From positions 124,001 through 188,000 of the forward strand of contig NZ_JBHLUE010000008.1 in assembly GCF_042434095.1 (NCBI RefSeq): a stretch of 64,000 nucleotides of DNA, in the 5' to 3' direction. Below are positions 59,639 to 64,000 of the stretch, in pieces. Positions within the stretch are counted from its first letter, which is position 1. Each line of letters opens with the position of its first letter. A program made the translations under genes and the position numbers. The notes beneath the pieces were generated by a model. That model did not search any database. It saw only the letters and a program-made list of their open reading frames with translations, and was not told the origin of the DNA. This DNA is from KBS50 sp042434095. Lineage in GTDB: Bacteria > Actinomycetota > Actinomycetes > Mycobacteriales > Micromonosporaceae.

Positions 59639-61282
59639 TCAGCCCAGCTGCTCGACCGTTAGGTCGCCGTCGGCGTACCGGGAGCGCACCCGCTTCTTGT
59701 CGAACTTGCCGACCGAGGTCTTCGGGACCGCCTCGATGAACGACCACCGCTCGGGCACCTGCCAGCGCGCCACCTTGGTGCCCAGGAACTCCTTCAGCTC
59801 CCCGGCGGTGGCCGTGCTGCCCTCCCGGAGCACCACGGTGGCCAGCGGCCGCTCGTCCCAGCGGTCGTCCGGGACGCCCACCACGCACGCCTCCAGCACC
59901 GCCGGGTGGGCCATCAGGGCGTTCTCCAGATCCACCGAGGAGATCCACTCCCCGCCGGACTTGATCACGTCCTTGGCCCGGTCGGTCAGCGTGAGGTAGC
60001 CGTCGGCGGAGAGCATGCCGACGTCCCCGGTCCGCAGCCAGCCGTCGTGGAACTTGTCCGGATCGGGCGCGTCGTCCCCGACGTACCGGCTGGTCACCCA
60101 CGGACCGCGGACCTCCAGCTCGCCCACGGCCGCACCGTCCGCGGGCAGCGGCTCGCCGCCCGGACCGACGATCCGGGCCTGCACCCCGGCCGGCACCCGG
60201 CCCTGGCTGTACCGGTACGGCCAGGCCGCGTCGCCGGTTGCCCCGGCGGGCGGCCGGGCCACCGAGCCCAGCGGGGACATCTCGGTCATCCCCCAGGCGT
60301 GTACGACGTCGATGTGATGCCGCTCGGCGAAGGCGTGCATGAGCGCCGGCGGGCAGGCCGAGCCGCCCACGATCACCTCGCGCAGCGAGGAGGTGTCGGT
60401 GGGATGCGCGTCCAGGTGGGCCAGCAGGTCCGTCCAGATGGTCGGCACGGCACCGGCCAGCGTCGGCCGCTCGGCCGCGATCATTTCGGCGATCGGGCCG
60501 CCCTGGAGGAACCGGTCCGGCATGATCAGCGACGCGCCGGAGATGAGCGCGGCGTACGGGATGCCCCAGCTCATCGCGTGGAACATCGGCACGATGGCCA
60601 GCTCGCGGGTGGTGGGGCCGAGCCCGAAGCTCTCCGGCATGCACACCTGCAGGGAGTGCAGATAGATGCTGCGGTGCGAGTAGGCGACCCCCTTCGGGTC
60701 GCCGGTGGTGCCGGAGGTGTAGCAGAGCGCCGCGGCATCCCGCTCGTCCAGCTCGGGCCAGTCGTACCGGTCCGGCTTGTCGCGCAGCAGGTCGTCCCAG
60801 GCGTGTACGGCGATCCGGCCGTCCCCGGCGGCCAGCAGCGGGGCCGGGTCCCCGCCGCCGACCACCACCACGTGCTGCACGGTGCGCAGTTCGGGCAGCA
60901 CCTTCGCGAGCAGCGGGATGAGCGTCGAGTCGACCAGCACCACCCGGTCCTGCGCGTGGTTGGCGATCCAGGCCACCTGGTCGGGGAAGAGCCGGATGTT
61001 GAGGGTGTGCAGCACCGCGCCCATGCTGGGCACCGCGAAGTACGCGACCAGGTGCTCGTTGTTGTTCCACATGAAGGTGGCCACCCGCTGGTCGCCGGTC
61101 ACCCCGAGGTCGTCGCGCAGCGCGTGCGCCAGCCGGGCCGCGGTCGCGCCGATCTCGGCGTACGACGCCCGCCGCGGCTCGCCGCCGGTCCAGGTCACCA
61201 CCTCGGACCGGCCGTGCACGGTGCTGCCGTGGTCGAGGATCCGGGAGATCAGCAACGGGGTGTCCATCATCGTGCTGCGCAT
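59639..61282 (-). CDS. Long/medium-chain acyl-CoA synthetase
   Basis: 547 residues, ANL superfamily. The P-loop is LCYTSGTTGDPKGVAYSHRS, the AMP-binding motif VVHAWGMTEMSPLGS, the hinge GWLRTGDVGMLSADGYLTLT, and the catalytic lysine is in KTSVGKFDKK. Activates a fatty or related carboxylic acid to its CoA ester through an acyl-AMP. It lies between YefM and a divergent Nudix gene. The ATG at 61282 lacks a clear ribosome site; ATGs at 61267 and 61270 are alternatives. Confidence 0.92.
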   Translation of the reverse strand: MRSTMMDTPLLISRILDHGSTVHGRSEVVTWTGGEPRRASYAEIGATAARLAHALRDDLGVTGDQRVATFMWNNNEHLVAYFAVPSMGAVLHTLNIRLFPDQVAWIANHAQDRVVLVDSTLIPLLAKVLPELRTVQHVVVVGGGDPAPLLAAGDGRIAVHAWDDLLRDKPDRYDWPELDERDAAALCYTSGTTGDPKGVAYSHRSIYLHSLQVCMPESFGLGPTTRELAIVPMFHAMSWGIPYAALISGASLIMPDRFLQGGPIAEMIAAERPTLAGAVPTIWTDLLAHLDAHPTDTSSLREVIVGGSACPPALMHAFAERHHIDVVHAWGMTEMSPLGSVARPPAGATGDAAWPYRYSQGRVPAGVQARIVGPGGEPLPADGAAVGELEVRGPWVTSRYVGDDAPDPDKFHDGWLRTGDVGMLSADGYLTLTDRAKDVIKSGGEWISSVDLENALMAHPAVLEACVVGVPDDRWDERPLATVVLREGSTATAGELKEFLGTKVARWQVPERWSFIEAVPKTSVGKFDKKRVRSRYADGDLTVEQLG

Positions 61283-61409
61283 GGCTCACAACGTAGTGGC
61301 GTGGCTCACAGGGCGAAACCCGTGGTCGGCTCGATTCTGCCGCCGCCCGGGGTTGGGCATTTCCGGCCGCCGCCCGGCCGGGGACGATGATCGCTTCTAG
61401 GGTGTGGGC

Positions 61410-61904
61410 ATGGCATACCTCACCTGGGCCGAGTCGTACGTCGGTCAACTGCGCGCCCTGGCCGGCGACCGGACGCTGCTGTTCGTGGGCGCCCGCGCCG
61501 TGGTCCGGGACGACGCCGGACGGGTGCTGCTGATCGAGCGCTCCGACAACGGGCACTGGGCCATGCCGGCCGGCGCCATGGAACTCGGCGAGTCGATCTC
61601 CGACTGCGCCATCCGGGAGGTGCGCGAGGAGACCGGCCTGCGGGCCACCGCGGTCACCCCGTTCGCCATGTACACCGGCCCGGACCGCACGCACACCAAC
61701 ATGTACGGGCACACGTACCAGGTCTTCACGGTGGCGTTCCGGGTCGACGCGTGGGGCGGGGACCTCGCGGTGCCGACCGAGGAGACCACCGACGCCCGGT
61801 TCTGCCGGCCGGCCGACTTCCCCGAGCCGCTCTCCCCCTCGGTCACCGAGACCCTGGCCGATCTGGCCGCCTTCGAGCAGACCGGTCGCCTCGTCACGAA
61901 GTGA
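61410..61904 (+). CDS. Nudix hydrolase
   Basis: 164 residues. The Nudix box is complete: GAMELGESISDCAIREVREE followed by TGL, matching G-x5-E-x7-R-E-U-x-E-E-x-G-U. The N-terminal ~25 residues (TWAESYVGQLRALAGDRTLL) are typical of a nucleoside-diphosphate-linked pyrophosphatase subgroup. The ATG at 61410 is chosen over a GTG two codons earlier. Convergent with the DHA2 exporter, stops five bases apart. Substrate unknown. Confidence 0.92.
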   Translation: MAYLTWAESYVGQLRALAGDRTLLFVGARAVVRDDAGRVLLIERSDNGHWAMPAGAMELGESISDCAIREVREETGLRATAVTPFAMYTGPDRTHTNMYGHTYQVFTVAFRVDAWGGDLAVPTEETTDARFCRPADFPEPLSPSVTETLADLAAFEQTGRLVTK

Positions 61905-61909
61905 CCCGG

Positions 61910-63586
61910 TCAGATCATGGTCTGGGACTGGGCCTCCATCTCGGTGGCGGCCTCGTCCTTGGACTGCCGGTCCAACGGCTTGCCGCCGGCGGCCGGGGCG
62001 GGACCGCCGGCCGGCCCGACGCCGCCGGTGGCGCCCCGCGGGCCGGCGCCGCGCAGCTCGCGGTTGGGCAGCGCCAGCGTCACGACCACCGCCACCACGG
62101 CGATCAGCCCCGCCGTCAGAAAGACCGGATGCAGCGAGTCGACGAATGCGGCCTGGATGGCCGCCCGGACCGGACCGGGCAGCGCCAGGATCCGGGACGG
62201 CTCGTTGATCGAGATGCTGGCACCGCCGGCCGCGGCCACCTGGGCCCGCTCGGCGGGCGGCAACTGGGCGATGGCGCCGGGAAGCCGCTGGGCGAGGTGG
62301 CTGGTGAGCCCGTTGGACAGGACGGTACCCAGGATGGCGACCCCGAACGAGCCGCCCAGCGAGCGGAAGAACGTCGCGGCCGACGTGCCGGCGCCGAGGT
62401 CGCGCACCTCGACGGCGTTCTGCACGGCCAAAATGAGCGACTGCATGCACAGCCCCAGGCCGACGCCGATCACCACCATGTAGCCGAAGGCGGCCCACAG
62501 CGGCGTGCCCACCTGGAGCCGGGTGAACAGCAGCATCCCGGCCACCAGGGTGGCCGAGCCGGCCACCGGGAACCACTTGTACCGCCCCAGCCGGCTCATC
62601 GCCCGGCCGGAGAGCACCGAGGTGACGATGATGCCGGCCATCATGGGCAGCATCAGCAGGCCGCTGCGGGTCGGTGAGGCGCCCTTGACGATCTGCAGGT
62701 AGAGCGGGATGAAGATGATCGAGCCGAACATCACCAGGCCGAGGACGAAGCCGGCCGCGTTCGCCAGCGCGAAGGTGGGCCGCCGGAACAGCCCGAGCGG
62801 CAGGATCGGTTCGCTGGCCCGGCGCTCCTGGGCCAGGAACAGCACGGCCAGCACCGCGCCGGCCACGAACAACCCGATGATCAGACCAGAGCCCCACGGG
62901 TACTGGCTGCCGCCCCAACTGAGCGCCAGCAGCAGGCTGCTCACCCCGGCCACCAGCAGCGCGGCGCCCAACCAGTCGATCGCGTGCCGGCGCCGCTGGA
63001 AGGGCACCAGCCGCAGCACCCGGTAGCACACCACCAGGGCCACGATGGCGAGCGGCACGTTCAGATAGAAGATCCACCGCCAGTCGTGTTCGGCGAAGTA
63101 GCCGCCCACCAGCGGCCCGGCCACCGACGCCAGCCCGAAGACGGCGCCGAACAGGCCCTGATAGCGGCCGCGTTCCCGGGGCGGCACCACGTCCGAGATG
63201 ATGGTGAAGGCGAGGGTCATCAGGCCACCCGCGCCGAGCCCCTGCAGGCCCCGGGTGACGATCAGCTGGGTCATGTTCTGCGACGCCCCGGCCAGCAGCG
63301 AGCCGACCAGGAAGGCCCCGATCGAGAACAGGAACACCGGGCGGCGCCCGTACAGGTCGGCCATCTTGCCGTACAGCGGCGTCGAGGCCGTGGAGGCCAA
63401 CAGGTACGCGGTGACCACCCAGGAGTAGTGGTTGATGCCGCCGAGCTGGCCCACGATGGTGGGCAGCGCCGTGCCGACGATGGTCTGGTCCAGCGCGGCC
63501 AGCAGCATTCCGGTCAGCAGGCCGCTCATCAGCAGCAGGATCTGGCGGTGCGGCAGGGCAGGGCGGTCGCTGGGAGCCGTGGTCAT
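61910..63586 (-). CDS. DHA2-family (EmrB/QacA) MFS drug exporter, 14 helices
   Basis: 558 residues. Motif A GKMADLYGRRPVFLF, the DHA2 motif LDQTIVGTALPTIVGQLG in helix 1, and motif C GLASVAGPLVGGYFAEHDWR in helix 5 are all present. A proline/glycine-rich cytoplasmic end of about 45 residues follows. ATG at 63584-63586 with GGGGAGA upstream. Proton-driven efflux of drugs or secondary metabolites is expected. Divergent from another MFS gene. Confidence 0.93.
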   Translation of the reverse strand: MTTAPSDRPALPHRQILLLMSGLLTGMLLAALDQTIVGTALPTIVGQLGGINHYSWVVTAYLLASTASTPLYGKMADLYGRRPVFLFSIGAFLVGSLLAGASQNMTQLIVTRGLQGLGAGGLMTLAFTIISDVVPPRERGRYQGLFGAVFGLASVAGPLVGGYFAEHDWRWIFYLNVPLAIVALVVCYRVLRLVPFQRRRHAIDWLGAALLVAGVSSLLLALSWGGSQYPWGSGLIIGLFVAGAVLAVLFLAQERRASEPILPLGLFRRPTFALANAAGFVLGLVMFGSIIFIPLYLQIVKGASPTRSGLLMLPMMAGIIVTSVLSGRAMSRLGRYKWFPVAGSATLVAGMLLFTRLQVGTPLWAAFGYMVVIGVGLGLCMQSLILAVQNAVEVRDLGAGTSAATFFRSLGGSFGVAILGTVLSNGLTSHLAQRLPGAIAQLPPAERAQVAAAGGASISINEPSRILALPGPVRAAIQAAFVDSLHPVFLTAGLIAVVAVVVTLALPNRELRGAGPRGATGGVGPAGGPAPAAGGKPLDRQSKDEAATEMEAQSQTMI

Positions 63587-63670
63587 GGTCCGGTCTCCCC
63601 GGGGCGGCCGGAAACATGCCTGCCCGATATCCGCTCGACAGCCCGGCGGGCCGTCCGTCAGCATCCGGTC

Positions 63671-64000
63671 GTGCCGCTGAACAGCCTCCTCCGCCGGCTG
63701 GCGATGGACCTCACCCCGCTGCGTACGTCGCGGGACTTCCGGCTGCTCTTCACGGCCACCGGCGTGTCCGGGCTGGGGTCCTTCGTCACGTACGTCACGA
63801 TCCCCTACCAGGTCTATGCGCTGACCAAGGATCCGCTGCTGGTCGGCCTGCTCGGGGTGTGCGAGCTGGTGCCGCTGCTGTTCATGGCGTTCGTGGGCGG
63901 CGCCCTGGCCGACTATCTGGACCGCCGCCGGCTGGTGCTGGGCGGCGAGATCGGCTTCACGCTGCTCTGCGGAACCCTGCTGGTCAACGCCATGACCGAT
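63671..64000 (+). CDS. MFS transporter, N-terminal fragment
   Basis: The first 110 codons of a gene cut by the right edge. GTG start at 63671. The visible part shows TSRDFRLLFTATGVSGLGSF, two to three helices, and motif A as GGALADYLDRRRLVLGG, typical of EntS-like MFS exporters (compare 6761 and 17514). Start is not fully certain; an in-frame ATG lies at 63704. Confidence 0.8.
   Translation, partial: MPLNSLLRRLAMDLTPLRTSRDFRLLFTATGVSGLGSFVTYVTIPYQVYALTKDPLLVGLLGVCELVPLLFMAFVGGALADYLDRRRLVLGGEIGFTLLCGTLLVNAMTD

Noticed and set aside
59055..63617. A single open frame of about 1520 codons on the minus strand
   Set aside because: It fuses the real yoeB to out-of-frame readings of the acyl-CoA synthetase and the DHA2 exporter. 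Only the last 85 codons are a real protein.

Overview
The window is from a high-GC Gram-positive bacterium, most likely a filamentous or sporulating actinomycete of the Micromonosporaceae (Micromonospora-like). The evidence is very high GC, frequent GTG/TTG starts, and actinobacterial marker genes: the septation protein SepH, DUF3027, DUF2530 and SCO4848-type membrane proteins, futalosine-pathway menaquinone genes, a bacterial XPB helicase with its partner, split LigD plus Ku, and YefM-YoeB. The genus is an inference. I saw no rRNA, tRNA, CRISPR array, integrase or transposase.

Layout. 1-6.7 kb: edge of a polysaccharide ABC exporter permease, serine dehydratase, a small PspC protein, a DUF4230 protein, an acyl-CoA dehydrogenase, a nitroreductase and an aldose 1-epimerase. 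6.7-14.1 kb: MFS exporter coupled to pdxH, divergent citrate synthase, serC, sepH and an aldo/keto reductase. 14.3-20.6 kb: acetyltransferase, ThpR, a MarR-MFS exporter unit and DUF genes. 20.7-24.5 kb: MFS-mqnB-mqnD and a cold-shock protein. 24.7-30.7 kb: XPB helicase and its partner around an L,D-transpeptidase. 30.9-39.0 kb: a secreted four-gene minus-strand locus comprising a trypsin-fold/FG-GAP pseudoprotease, a small secreted protein, a 1457-residue ALF-repeat/HINT polymorphic toxin, and a DUF6193 candidate immunity protein. This is the most striking system in the window. 39.2-46 kb: GT39-type glycosyltransferase, GNAT, secreted M43 metalloprotease, and the NHEJ locus (LigD polymerase, LigD ligase, divergent Ku). 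46-55.8 kb: tandem GNAT, SCO4848, ArsR-SRPBCC, HAD phosphatase, a degenerate P450 with a PEP-mutase-family partner, a 513-residue Gly/Gln repeat protein, and two genes resembling gas-vesicle-cluster accessory genes but with no gvp structural genes. 55.9-64 kb: quinone oxidoreductase, LtrA, YefM-YoeB, acyl-CoA synthetase, Nudix, DHA2 exporter and the start of another MFS gene.

Overlaid on the genes are three families of short palindromic elements that recur across the window: five copies of a ~55-bp element (A), two of a 69-bp element (B) and three of a ~46-bp near-perfect hairpin (C). Most A and C copies sit at gene 3' ends, and in two places the element itself supplies the stop codons of the flanking genes. 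Several 18-21-bp GC-rich tandem repeats lie in coding and non-coding DNA.

Genes that probably work together: mqnB/mqnD; LigD-Pol/LigD-Lig/Ku; XPB and its partner; MarR and its exporter; ArsR and its SRPBCC partner; YefM/YoeB; and the toxin locus.
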